This document shows positions 12,455 to 20,025 of a stretch of 20,673 nucleotides of DNA, one piece after another. The translations under genes were made by a program, and so were the position numbers. How positions within the stretch are numbered: position 1 is the stretch's first letter; each line of letters opens with the position of its first letter. This stretch comes from a virus: IMG/VR virus record IMGVR_UViG_3300030380_000373, positions 1-20,673 of that record, one strand, 5' to 3'. The notes beneath the pieces were generated by a model. That model was not told the DNA's origin, did not search any database, and was given only the letters and a program-made list of their open reading frames with translations.

Positions 12455-13671
12455 TGCCTTTAAGTAAGCCTCAAAAAAAAATCTTAGAATGTTCTAATAG
12501 ATTTAGAGTATTAATCACTGGTAGACGTTTTGGTAAGACGTTTTTATGTATTCAAGAGATGGCTAAGTTTGCCAGATATAATAACAAAAAGGTTTGGTAT
12601 ATTGCTCCAACTTACAGAATGGCTAAAGACATTGTTTGGAATGATTTAGTTGACCGCATGACTAAGCATAAATGGATTAAGAAACTTAACCATAGTGATT
12701 TAAAATTAACATTAAGAAATGGCAGTGAGATATCCCTAAGAGGTGCAGATAATGAGAATAGCCTCAGAGGGGTAGGACTAGACTTTCTTGTTATGGATGA
12801 ATTTGCTGATGTAAAAGAACATGCTTGGTATGAAGTTTTAAGACCTACATTATCTGATAAGAATGGCAGTGCTTTATTCTGTGGAACTCCTAGAGGATAT
12901 GGAAACTGGTCATATAATCTTTTCACTAAAGAAAATGAAGATGAACAATGGAAATCATTTCAGTTCACTACACTAGAAGGCGGTCAAGTATCAGCTAATG
13001 AAATAGAACAAGCCAAACAAGACCTAGATGAAAGAACATTTAATCAAGAATATATGGCATCATTTGTTAATTATGCAGGACAGATTTATTACAACTTTGA
13101 TAGAAAAGAAAATGTCATGGACAATTATGTACCTGATACTAATGAAATACACATTGGCATGGACTTCAATATAGACCCAATGTCAGCGGTGATATGCGAG
13201 TTAAAAGGTAATAATATTTATCTCTATGAAGAAATTGTTATCTATAGTTCTAATACTGACGAAATGGTACAAGAAATCAAAAATAGATTTAAGGATAAGC
13301 ATATATTTGTTTATCCTGACCCTGCGTCAAAGCAAAGAAAAACATCAGCAGGTGGTGTGACTGATTTAGCTATTTTAAAAAATGCAGGATTTCATTTACG
13401 AGTAAGAAACAATCATCCACTTATTAGAGATAGAATAAATGCAGTGAATACTAAATTGAAGAACGGAGTTGGTGACAGAACATTATTTATTGCAAATAAA
13501 TGCAAAACTATGCTAAAAAGCATTGAAAGACAAATTTATAAAGAAGGAACAACTGTGCCTGATAAGGACAACAATTACGACCATATGAATGATGCATTAG
13601 GATATTTAGTGGAATATTTATACCCAGTAAAAAGACAGTTTACACCAAGCAAACCCAAGAGGTGGAGTTAA
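12454..13671 (+). CDS. terL: Terminase large subunit (packaging ATPase/nuclease)
   Basis: A 405-residue protein from a GTG start. Walker A is TGRRFGKT (22-29), Walker B LDFLVMDEFAD (109-119, with Asp115-Glu116), and the coupling motif is FCGTPRG (142-148). The nuclease domain shows the RNase H-like acidic triad: Asp237 (IGMDFNID), Asp289 (VYPDPAS) and Asp380 (YDHMNDALGY). All expected catalytic residues are present and the length is normal. It cuts concatemeric DNA and pumps it through the portal encoded next; its TAA overlaps the portal ATG by one base. Confidence 0.95.
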   Translation: MPLSKPQKKILECSNRFRVLITGRRFGKTFLCIQEMAKFARYNNKKVWYIAPTYRMAKDIVWNDLVDRMTKHKWIKKLNHSDLKLTLRNGSEISLRGADNENSLRGVGLDFLVMDEFADVKEHAWYEVLRPTLSDKNGSALFCGTPRGYGNWSYNLFTKENEDEQWKSFQFTTLEGGQVSANEIEQAKQDLDERTFNQEYMASFVNYAGQIYYNFDRKENVMDNYVPDTNEIHIGMDFNIDPMSAVICELKGNNIYLYEEIVIYSSNTDEMVQEIKNRFKDKHIFVYPDPASKQRKTSAGGVTDLAILKNAGFHLRVRNNHPLIRDRINAVNTKLKNGVGDRTLFIANKCKTMLKSIERQIYKEGTTVPDKDNNYDHMNDALGYLVEYLYPVKRQFTPSKPKRWS

Positions 13672-15089
13672 TGGCATACAGTAGAGATTTTTTAACATCA
13701 AGGCACAAACACTACGAAGAAAAGTTTAAAGATTGGCATTTTCATTTAATGTCATATTTGGGTGGACAGGATTATCAAGATGGCTATCAGCTAAACAGAT
13801 ATATTCTAGAAACTGATGAAGAATATATCAAAAGAGCAGAAAATACTCCTATTGATAATCATTGTAAGAATGTGGTGCAAATCTATTCGTCTTTCCTATT
13901 CCGAGTACCACCAACAAGAAACTATGGTTCATTAACTGGTGATGAACAATTAAACTCATTCCTTGATGATGCTGATTTAGACGGAAGGTCTTTCAATAAC
14001 GTCATTAGAGAAATGCAAGTCAATGCATCTATCTATGGTACTTGTTGGGCAATCATGGATAAACCTGCGGTGCAGACACAAACCAGAGCAGAAGAATTAC
14101 AATTAGATATTAGACCCTACATAAGTTTATATACTCCTGAGAATGTTTTAAATTGGGAATTTCAGCGTTCTATTAATGGAAGATACGTTCTAACTTCATT
14201 AACTCTACTAGAAGATTTGTTTGAAGATGTAGCCACAATAAGAGTTTGGAACATGGAAGATATTTCAACTTACCAAATAAAAGATTTTAACAAAGGATAT
14301 TCTAATTCTAAACCTATGCTTATAGATGAGATGCCAAACCAATTAGGAAAAGTTCCTGCGGTTATTCTTTATAATCAAAAATCACAAAGACGAGGTATTG
14401 GTATATCTGACCTTAATGATGTAGCTGAATTACAAAAAGCTATCTATAATGATTACTCCGAGATTGAACAATTAGTAAGATTATCTAACCACCCAAGTTT
14501 AGTTAAGACACCTAATGTAGAGGCTAGTGCAGGTGCAGGTTCTATTATTGAAATGCCAGAAGATTTAGAGCCTAATTTAAAACCATATCTTATCCAACCT
14601 AGTTCCCAGTCATTAGATGGCATTATGAACAACATCAATATGAAGGTTGAAGCTATTAATAGAATTACTCATATGGGAGCAGTAAGAGCCACTCAGGATA
14701 GAGTACAATCTGGAATAGCATTACAAACAGAGTTTCAATTATTAAACGCTAGATTATCTGAGAAAGCTGACTATTTACAAAATGCTGAAGAACAGATTTG
14801 GAACTTATTTGCACAATGGCAAGGCAGAGATTTTGATGGTGAAATTATTTATCCTGATAGTTTCAACCTTAGAGATTATGCTAGTGATTTACAGTTCTTA
14901 CAAATGGCAAAAGCTAGTGGCGTTCAATCCGATAGTTTCTTAAAAGAAGTAGATAAACAGATTACTAGAGCAGTCGTAGATGATGATGAAAAGATTAACA
15001 CTATAGATAGTGAGATAGACGCAAAGGCAGTCACTATCGGACAGTTTTCAACACCAACAATAGAGGGTGAAGAAGTTGCCGAAACGTAG
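13671..15089 (+). CDS. Portal protein
   Basis: A 472-residue protein. ATG 13671 is preceded by a purine-rich AGAGGTGG; a GTG three codons earlier is less likely. Signatures include the N-terminal wing (YEEKFKDWHFHLMSYLGGQD), ENTPIDNHCKNVVQIYSSFL, SLYTPENVLNWEF, the central GIGISDLNDVAELQKAIYND, and the long C-terminal helix region (QSGIALQTEFQLLNARLSEK). This order is typical of siphovirus portal proteins. It forms the dodecameric DNA channel at the head vertex and the dock for the terminase. The 3' end overlaps the first of the small basic genes by 23 bases. Confidence 0.92.
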   Translation: MAYSRDFLTSRHKHYEEKFKDWHFHLMSYLGGQDYQDGYQLNRYILETDEEYIKRAENTPIDNHCKNVVQIYSSFLFRVPPTRNYGSLTGDEQLNSFLDDADLDGRSFNNVIREMQVNASIYGTCWAIMDKPAVQTQTRAEELQLDIRPYISLYTPENVLNWEFQRSINGRYVLTSLTLLEDLFEDVATIRVWNMEDISTYQIKDFNKGYSNSKPMLIDEMPNQLGKVPAVILYNQKSQRRGIGISDLNDVAELQKAIYNDYSEIEQLVRLSNHPSLVKTPNVEASAGAGSIIEMPEDLEPNLKPYLIQPSSQSLDGIMNNINMKVEAINRITHMGAVRATQDRVQSGIALQTEFQLLNARLSEKADYLQNAEEQIWNLFAQWQGRDFDGEIIYPDSFNLRDYASDLQFLQMAKASGVQSDSFLKEVDKQITRAVVDDDEKINTIDSEIDAKAVTIGQFSTPTIEGEEVAET

Positions 15090-15252
15090 AGTTCCTAAAG
15101 ATAAAAAAACCAAAGTACCAAAGAAATATCTATCAGGACTAAAGGGTGCAAAGAGAACAAGACGAGCATCCTTAATCAAAAGAGTATCAGCATTATATAA
15201 AGCAGGTAAACGCATCCCAATGTCATTATTGCGTTCAAGGACTAAAGCATAA
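15067..15252 (+). CDS. Small basic protein between portal and MuF genes
   Basis: A 61-residue protein from GTG 15067. It is extremely Lys/Arg-rich (KRRVPKDKKTKVPKKYLSGL, KGAKRTRRASLIKRVSALYK) with almost no acidic residues. Helical, probably nucleic-acid binding. Similar short KKYLxGLKG proteins occur near portal genes of marine phages (recollection). It overlaps the portal gene and shares one base with the next gene. The function is unknown; candidates are a packaged DNA-binding peptide or a head accessory protein. Confidence 0.65.
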   Translation: MKKLPKRRVPKDKKTKVPKKYLSGLKGAKRTRRASLIKRVSALYKAGKRIPMSLLRSRTKA

Positions 15253-15491
15253 TGGTAGTTAGAAGAAAACCTTTATCAGCAACAGTACAAGCAACACTAA
15301 AAAGAAAAGCTAAAGCATCTAAAAGATATACTTACGGAACACTAGCTAAAGTATATCGTAGAGGACAGGGTGCATTTCTATCAGCAGGTAGTCGCAGAGT
15401 TCCTATGGCGGCTTGGTCTATGGGTAGAGTTAATAGCTTTCTTAGGGGTAGTCGGAAACACGACTTAGACTTACGCAAAAAGAAAAAGTAA
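15252..15491 (+). CDS. DUF5824-like small basic protein
   Basis: A 79-residue protein whose ATG overlaps the previous TAA by one base. RYTYGTLAKVYRRGQGAFLS and VPMAAWSMGRVNSFLRG match the pattern of DUF5824 (aromatic-Gly-Thr-Leu...RG...A...W...RVNSF). It ends in DLDLRKKKK, where the codons AAA AAG AAA AAG lead into the stop. A -1 shift in that lysine run would join it to the Cys-rich open frame described at 15482-15796. Function unknown; the family is found next to head genes. Confidence 0.7.
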   Translation: MVVRRKPLSATVQATLKRKAKASKRYTYGTLAKVYRRGQGAFLSAGSRRVPMAAWSMGRVNSFLRGSRKHDLDLRKKKK

Positions 15492-15796
15492 AAGGCAAGA
15501 CTGTTTCAGTTAATGATTTCTATAACTGGACACATCAACAACATGGACAAAAGAAATGCTTTTGTGGTAAGTTTGCATGTATCGGTTTTAATTATAGATA
15601 TGGTATGTTAGAACTATTATGCTTTCAGCATTATCAAGAAAGGATAAGCAATGGCACTAACCAAGAAACAAAAGAAACTACCAATGGCTTTACAAAAAGC
15701 TATTCTCAAGAAACAAAAGAAAAAGAAAGGAAAATAAAATGCCTTATGGAAAAGGGTCTTATGGCTCAAAAACAGGACGACCACCAAAAAAAATGA
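15482..15796 (+). CDS. Cys-rich open frame with no start; possible -1 frameshift extension
   Basis: This frame is open from 15452 (after a TAG) to the TGA at 15794-15796. It contains no ATG, GTG, TTG or CTG before 15605, yet the part before 15605 looks coding: KVKGKTVSVNDFYNWTHQQH, then CFCGKFACIGFNYRYG, then MLELLCFQHYQ. Cys codons at 15557, 15563, 15578 and 15620 plus His at 15629 form a zinc-binding-like set. It is reached from the DUF5824-like gene by a -1 shift in CAAAAAGAAAAAG (15476-15488). The last part overlaps two tiny genes in other frames and may not be meaningful. Alternatives are a sequencing indel in the A-runs, a decayed gene, or a non-canonical start. Confidence 0.45.
   Translation, partial: EKVKGKTVSVNDFYNWTHQQHGQKKCFCGKFACIGFNYRYGMLELLCFQHYQERISNGTNQETKETTNGFTKSYSQETKEKERKIKCLMEKGLMAQKQDDHQKK
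15651..15737 (+). CDS. 28-residue basic protein
   Basis: ATG 15651 with AAAGGA (15639-15644) upstream opens MALTKKQKKLPMALQKAILK followed by KQKKKKGK. It is entirely free of acidic residues. The KKQKKLPxALQKAILKK pattern is one I recall from tiny proteins encoded next to head genes of marine phages. Its location within the basic-protein cluster supports it as real despite its length. It probably binds nucleic acid or another head protein. Confidence 0.6.
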   Translation: MALTKKQKKLPMALQKAILKKQKKKKGK

Positions 15797-15822
15797 AAAA
15801 GAGAAAGAAGAAGAAAAAATAA
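15739..15822 (+). CDS. 27-residue basic protein (MPYGKGSYG type)
   Basis: ATG 15739, one base after the previous stop, with AAAGGA (15726-15731) upstream, opens MPYGKGSYGSKTGRPPKKMK followed by a Lys/Arg tail. The opening GKGSYGSKxGRPPKK is a recognisable pattern of tiny phage proteins (recollection), and GRPPKK resembles AT-hook-type minor-groove binders. The stop overlaps the next ATG by one base. A DNA-binding role is inferred. Confidence 0.62.
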   Translation: MPYGKGSYGSKTGRPPKKMKKRKKKKK

Positions 15823-16004
15823 TGGTTAAAGTTGCATCTATCAAAAATATAATTCAAGATTTAAAGCCAAGACAACAAAAAACTATGCGTAGTCATTCAA
15901 GGCATCATACATTGAAGCATATGAAAGCTATGGCACGATATATTAAAAATGGTGCAACTTTTTCATCAGCACATAATAAAGCTATGAGAAATGTTGGAAA
16001 ATAA
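15822..16004 (+). CDS. Small basic helical protein
   Basis: A 60-residue protein with one-base overlaps at both ends. RSHSRHHTLKHMKAMARYIK and GATFSSAHNKAMRNVGK are His/Lys-rich and helical; HHTxKHMK...FSxAHxxAM is a pattern I associate with small phage proteins found by head genes. Basic overall, with no membrane segment. Function unknown. Confidence 0.64.
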   Translation: MVKVASIKNIIQDLKPRQQKTMRSHSRHHTLKHMKAMARYIKNGATFSSAHNKAMRNVGK

Positions 16005-16282
16005 TGGCTAAATATAGAGGCAAAGAAGTTAAACTAAATAAACCATTCAGAACACCTAGCAAATCAAAGAAGTTTGGTGTTTATGTGAAGAATAAAACAA
16101 CTGGCAATGTTAAAGTTGTTAGATTTGGCGACCCTAACCTATCTATAAAGAAAAATATCCCTGCAAGACAAAGAAGTTTTATGGCTAGATTTAGACCCAT
16201 ACTAGCAAAAGTAAAAGGTCAAAAGAACCTATCACCTGCTTATTGGGCAGTGCAATCATGGAAAAAAGGTTTTAAAATTTAA
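16004..16282 (+). CDS. Basic head-region protein with FGDP motif
   Basis: A 92-residue protein; its ATG overlaps the previous TAA. KKFGVYVKNKTTGNVKVVRF, GDPNLSIKK and ARQRSFMARF, then LSPAYWAVQSWKKG, match a recurrent phage domain (K-x-V-x-FGDP...RRxSFxARH...YWxxxxW) sometimes fused to head proteins. Here it is free-standing and ends 3 bases before the MuF-like gene. The usual Cys residues of the domain are absent. It probably interacts with head or packaging proteins. Confidence 0.66.
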   Translation: MAKYRGKEVKLNKPFRTPSKSKKFGVYVKNKTTGNVKVVRFGDPNLSIKKNIPARQRSFMARFRPILAKVKGQKNLSPAYWAVQSWKKGFKI

Positions 16283-16285
16283 TGC

Positions 16286-17215
16286 ATGGCAAAACAAGAA
16301 ATACTAAACAAATTAATTGATAGTCACGAAGAAAGAGTTATTGGTGTACTTAAAAAACTTGAAGATGACATTATTGCTGACTTAACGAAGTCAACCGCAG
16401 GTGGGGAAAAGCTAACCACCCAACTAGCCATTCAACTTAGACCCAACCTTAAAAGATTAATTGAAGAAAACTATTTATCAGAAGTAGATGATATTATTCG
16501 TAGTGACTATGATGAGATTGTAAAAGAATACCAGAAGTTCATTAGACCGCTACCTATTCCTGCAAGGTTTAAGTCATTAACGAAACCTAATCTAGAAGTA
16601 ATTAACCAACTAAAGTTTTTATCTTTTAGTGGGTTTGAAGATATTGCAAACACTTACCTAGACACATTAGCTAACGAGGTTTATCAATCAGCTATTGTAG
16701 GCAAAGACTTTAGAGATATGGTGAAAAATATTAGAGCAAAGATAAATGGCGTTTACCAGAGAAGTGATGAAACAGAAATAAACAACCTAGTAGATTTTAT
16801 AGATAAGAATAGATACTCCAACAATCCTAGTATTAAAGCACAAGTGACTACTGCTAAAGAAACACTACAATCTAAATATGCTTCTGATATTTATGGAAAC
16901 AATATGCGTAGATACGCAAGTCAAATGGCACATGATAGTTTAATGCAGTTTGACGGACAGTTTACTAAGTACAAAGCTGCAGAGGCAGGGATAACTAATT
17001 ATAAATATACAGGAACAAATATTGTGACTACACGACCCTTTTGTAGAAATAACCTCAATAAAGTCTTTACAGAACAAGAAGCCATAAATACTTGGGGTTC
17101 TACTAGATGGGCAGGAAAGTCAGGAACAGACCCATTTATCAATAGAGGCGGATATAGATGCCGCCATTCCTTTATCCCATACGACCCTGAATGGGAAAAT
17201 TTGATTGAAGAATAG
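16286..17215 (+). CDS. MuF-like minor head protein
   Basis: A 309-residue protein starting 3 bases after the previous stop. The N-terminal 220 residues are helical (IDSHEERVIGVLKKLEDDII, SEVDDIIRSDYDEIVKEYQK). The C-terminal part carries the MuF-type signature: TRPFCRNNLNKVFTEQEAIN, WAGKSGTDPFINRGGYRCRH and SFIPYDP, with Cys residues flanking the fold. MuF proteins lie next to portals and are packed in the head, where they help stabilise DNA or the connector. No toxin domain is fused to it. Confidence 0.83.
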   Translation: MAKQEILNKLIDSHEERVIGVLKKLEDDIIADLTKSTAGGEKLTTQLAIQLRPNLKRLIEENYLSEVDDIIRSDYDEIVKEYQKFIRPLPIPARFKSLTKPNLEVINQLKFLSFSGFEDIANTYLDTLANEVYQSAIVGKDFRDMVKNIRAKINGVYQRSDETEINNLVDFIDKNRYSNNPSIKAQVTTAKETLQSKYASDIYGNNMRRYASQMAHDSLMQFDGQFTKYKAAEAGITNYKYTGTNIVTTRPFCRNNLNKVFTEQEAINTWGSTRWAGKSGTDPFINRGGYRCRHSFIPYDPEWENLIEE

Positions 17216-17265
17216 TATTTTTTTATATATCTCTTAAATAAATAACTAATAAAGGAGTTATAATC

Positions 17266-17979
17266 ATGTCTGACGAGAATAAAACGGAACAGGTAGAAGC
17301 AACAACAACAGAAAATGTAGAAGTTAAACAAGAACAACCAGTAGAACAACCTCAATCAAAACAAGTTGATATTGACAAGGTAGTCAAAGACAGACTTTAT
17401 CGTCAAGAACAGAAAATCCTTAATGAACTAGGAGTAGGCTCATTAGATGATGTAAAATCAGCTATTGATGAAAGAAGAAAAGCTGAAGAAGAAAAACAAC
17501 TTGAACGCGGTAAGTTTGATGAAGTTATCAAAAAGAAAACTCAAGAATATAATGATAAACTTACAAAGCTAGAAGCAGAACTCAGAGATGAAAGAGTTGA
17601 TAAGCAATTAATCAATGCCGCTTCAAAGCATAAAGCCATCAATCCAGAACAAATCAAATCTCTACTAAAGAATAATGTTCATCTTAATAAAGATGGCAAA
17701 GTAGAAGTTGTTGATAATTCTGGAACTCCAAGATATAACAAGGATGGTGACTTATTGACAGTTGATGAGGCTGTACAAGAGTTTTTAACGCAGAACGCAC
17801 ACTTTCAAAGCGCAACTCCGTCAGGAAGTGGAAGTGTAGCCAATGTGGGTCAGTCAAATACGAATAAGACTATAAACCTTTCGGAACTAGACATGAATAA
17901 TCCTGCTGACAGGAAACTCTATGCAGAACATAGAAAGCAAAGAGATAGTGTAAGCACGATTATTAATTTAAATAAATAA
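17266..17979 (+). CDS. Capsid assembly scaffolding protein
   Basis: A 237-residue protein with AAAGGAG (17251-17257) 8 bases before the ATG, after a 50-base gap with no other feature than AT-rich DNA. It has an acidic Gln/Glu/Val-rich N-terminus, a long coiled coil (DERRKAEEEKQLERGKFDEV, KKKTQEYNDKLTKLEAEL), and a disordered Gly/Ser/Asn tail ending in NPADRKLYAEHRKQ. This is the plan of phage scaffolds, and the major capsid gene follows directly. Confidence 0.82.
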   Translation: MSDENKTEQVEATTTENVEVKQEQPVEQPQSKQVDIDKVVKDRLYRQEQKILNELGVGSLDDVKSAIDERRKAEEEKQLERGKFDEVIKKKTQEYNDKLTKLEAELRDERVDKQLINAASKHKAINPEQIKSLLKNNVHLNKDGKVEVVDNSGTPRYNKDGDLLTVDEAVQEFLTQNAHFQSATPSGSGSVANVGQSNTNKTINLSELDMNNPADRKLYAEHRKQRDSVSTIINLNK

Positions 17980-18000
17980 TATCTATGAAAGGATATAACA

Positions 18001-18843
18001 ATGGCAGATGAAACAACCTCCAGTACGGTTTCCGAACTGTACACTGAAATCGTAGCTGAAGCACAATTCGTTATTCAAGAGAAATCTATAATGAAAAACC
18101 TTGTGAAGAACTACGCAATCGCAGGTGGTGGTAAGTCAGTTGAAGTTCCTATTTACGCCGCAGTTAGTGCCGCGGCAGTAGCGGAAGCAACAGATTTAGC
18201 CAACACAGCAATCAATCCAAGTTCTGTGACTATTACAGCCTCAGAAGTTGGTGTAATGACAACATTAACAGACCTAGCAAGAAACTCAGCACCAAGAAAT
18301 GTAGCCGCAGACATTGGTAGACTTTTTGGTGAAGCAATCGCTAAGAAAATGGACCAAGACTTAATTGCTCTATTTGATGGCTTTAGTACCGCCGCAGGTA
18401 CAGACAGTGCAGTACTTTCCCCTGCAACTGTATTTAATGCCGCTTCAACACTGAGAGCCGCAGGTTTACCTGTTAATGAAACATATCTTGTTGTACACCC
18501 AAAGGTAGCGTATGACCTCAAATCTGGTCTTACAAATACTTTTGCAGGTTTAGATACAGAATTGTCAAATGAAGCATTAAGAAATGGCTTTATTGGTCAA
18601 ATCGCAGGTATCAAAATCTTTGAAACAGGTAATATGGCAAACACAGGCACAGCAGGTGATTACAAAGGTGGAATGTTCCACAAAGATGCACTTGCTTTAG
18701 CTATGATGCAGGACATTAAGATTGAAACACAAAGAGATGCTTCTTTAAGAGCAGATGAGATTGTAGCAACCGCAGTTTATGGTGTTGGTGAATTACATGA
18801 TTCATATGGTATTGAAGTTATCGCTGATTCTTCAATCCAATAA
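18001..18843 (+). CDS. Major capsid protein (HK97-fold)
   Basis: A 280-residue protein with AAAGGA (17988-17993) 7 bases before the ATG. The N-terminal helix (AEAQFVIQEKSIMKNLVKNY), the strand pair with SVEVPIYAAVSAAAVAEATD, PSSVTITASEVGVMTTLTDL and the end HKDALALAMMQDIKIETQRD, then TAVYGVGELHDSYGIEVI, match compact HK97-like major capsid proteins. Richer in Ala/Gly, with more GCC/GCA codons, than the neighbours, consistent with high expression. Followed by a stable hairpin. Confidence 0.93.
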   Translation: MADETTSSTVSELYTEIVAEAQFVIQEKSIMKNLVKNYAIAGGGKSVEVPIYAAVSAAAVAEATDLANTAINPSSVTITASEVGVMTTLTDLARNSAPRNVAADIGRLFGEAIAKKMDQDLIALFDGFSTAAGTDSAVLSPATVFNAASTLRAAGLPVNETYLVVHPKVAYDLKSGLTNTFAGLDTELSNEALRNGFIGQIAGIKIFETGNMANTGTAGDYKGGMFHKDALALAMMQDIKIETQRDASLRADEIVATAVYGVGELHDSYGIEVIADSSIQ

Positions 18844-18856
18844 TAATACTTTTATG

Positions 18857-18876
18857 GGTGGGGTTAACTCCCCACC
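18857..18876 (+). terminator. GC-rich hairpin after the capsid gene
   Basis: GGTGGGG (18857-18863) pairs with CCCCACC (18870-18876) around TTAACT, in an otherwise AT-rich region. No T-run follows, so it is not a complete intrinsic terminator. It may stabilise the capsid transcript against 3' exonucleases or partly attenuate downstream transcription, a common device after capsid genes. Confidence 0.6.
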
Positions 18877-18894
18877 TGTTCAGAAAGGAATATT

Positions 18895-19047
18895 ATGAAA
18901 TTAACTAATGGAAAAAAATTTATTGAAAGACCACTTACAGATTATGAAAAGAATAAAAATATTTGGGAATTAAGAGGGTGGAAACCTGTTGAAGATAAAC
19001 CCAAAGTTGATAAGGTAGAAAAACCAAAGAAAAAGAAAGATAAATAA
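18895..19047 (+). CDS. Small basic protein after capsid gene
   Basis: A 50-residue protein with AAAGGA (18884-18889) 5 bases before its ATG; not long enough for usual cut-offs. KKFIERPLTDYEKNKNIWEL, then RGWKP and a Lys/Asp/Pro-rich tail. It resembles in plan the 20465-20653 product (hydrophobic-acidic opening, Trp/Gly-aromatic-Lys, KKK tail). Its stop overlaps the adaptor ATG by one base. Possibly a head decoration or connector accessory protein. Confidence 0.62.
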   Translation: MKLTNGKKFIERPLTDYEKNKNIWELRGWKPVEDKPKVDKVEKPKKKKDK

Positions 19048-19523
19048 TGGCAACATCAGAATTTTCAGTAGCACTATCAGATATTCAAGTCTATCAACCT
19101 GATATAGCAGAATATGGCATCACAGACTTTGATAATCAATTACAACAAGCTGAGAATGATGTTATTAGACAAATTAGAGAAGAATGGTGGGAAAGATACC
19201 GCCATACAGTTAGATACAAAGATATTACTAAAGTCACTACACTAGAGTTAGATAGTTCCAAATTAACAAACGCACAATGGACTAGAAGTGTGGCTTATAA
19301 AGCAATGGCAGATTATATTTTTCCAATATTAACCAAATGGAAAGACCCACAAGGGGGAGATGGACAAGATGCTTTCCAAGTACAGATAGAATTTTACAGA
19401 GCAAAATATGCAGAAGAATTTAATGCAATATTGCGTGATGGTGTTGAATATGATGAAGATGGAGATTCATCCATATCAGCTAGTGAAAAAGAACCCATAC
19501 ATACATTAAGGTTGGTGAGATAA
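19047..19523 (+). CDS. Head-tail connector/adaptor protein
   Basis: A 158-residue protein, mainly helical. TDFDNQLQQAENDVIRQIRE, EEWWERYRH and NAQWTRSVAYKAMADYIFPI, then QVQIEFYRAKYAEEFNAILR match gp6/gp15-type head-tail connectors in size and position, directly after the capsid gene. It would sit below the portal ring. Both ends overlap neighbours by one base. Confidence 0.75.
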   Translation: MATSEFSVALSDIQVYQPDIAEYGITDFDNQLQQAENDVIRQIREEWWERYRHTVRYKDITKVTTLELDSSKLTNAQWTRSVAYKAMADYIFPILTKWKDPQGGDGQDAFQVQIEFYRAKYAEEFNAILRDGVEYDEDGDSSISASEKEPIHTLRLVR

Positions 19524-19561
19524 TGTGCGAATTTTGTAATGGTGAATGTGTCTGTAGATAA
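19523..19561 (+). CDS. 12-residue four-cysteine minicistron
   Basis: ATG 19523 overlaps the adaptor TAA by one base, and its own TAA (19559-19561) overlaps the next gene's ATG by one base. It encodes MCEFCNGECVCR with Cys at 2, 5, 9 and 11. The exact fit between two TAATG junctions keeps a coupled ribosome moving through the three genes. The peptide could bind a metal, or the frame may exist only to couple translation. No ribosome site of its own. Confidence 0.5.
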   Translation: MCEFCNGECVCR

Positions 19562-20025
19562 TGGTAGCGAATGTTCGCATCAAGGACAATTCTGTTCAAG
19601 TAAGTAAATCAGTTAAAAAAGTTTCTAAACAAGTACAAAGAGCGATTAAAAGAGCCTTAGCTAATGCAACTGCTTTTGAGATTTCTTCTATTAAAGACCG
19701 TACCCAAAGTAAAGGCGTAGACTTTAGAGGTAGAGCGTTTAAGCCGTATTCACCTAAATATAAAAGAAGATTAGTTAAAGAATCTGGTGTTGTTGATTTA
19801 ACTGACACTGGTCAAATGTTTAGTTCATTAACAAGTAAAGTCACCCCAAGTAAAGGTCAATTATTTTTTAGACAAGCATCAGCTAATAAAAAAGCATTTT
19901 TTCATGATGTTGCAGGTGTTGGTAAAAGTAAAGTTATCCGACCCTTTTTTAGTATAAGCAAAAAAGAAGAAACAAATATTGAAAAGATATTCTTTAATGT
20001 GTTAGAAAGAGAACTGAGATTATGA
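19561..20025 (+). CDS. Tail completion / virion morphogenesis protein (gpG/HK97 gp10-like)
   Basis: A 154-residue basic protein. SVKKVSKQVQRAIKRALANA is the N-terminal helix; RGRAFKPYSPKYKRR and LTDTGQMFSSLTSKV are signatures of the phage virion morphogenesis family. It lies between the connector and the terminator as usual. It helps join heads and tails. The stop overlaps the next gene by 4 bases. Confidence 0.82.
   Translation: MVANVRIKDNSVQVSKSVKKVSKQVQRAIKRALANATAFEISSIKDRTQSKGVDFRGRAFKPYSPKYKRRLVKESGVVDLTDTGQMFSSLTSKVTPSKGQLFFRQASANKKAFFHDVAGVGKSKVIRPFFSISKKEETNIEKIFFNVLERELRL

Noticed and set aside
15605-15796. ATG at 15605 as start of a separate gene
   Set aside because: It would begin in the middle of the Cys-rich segment and leave out the coding-looking part before it; no ribosome site is seen.
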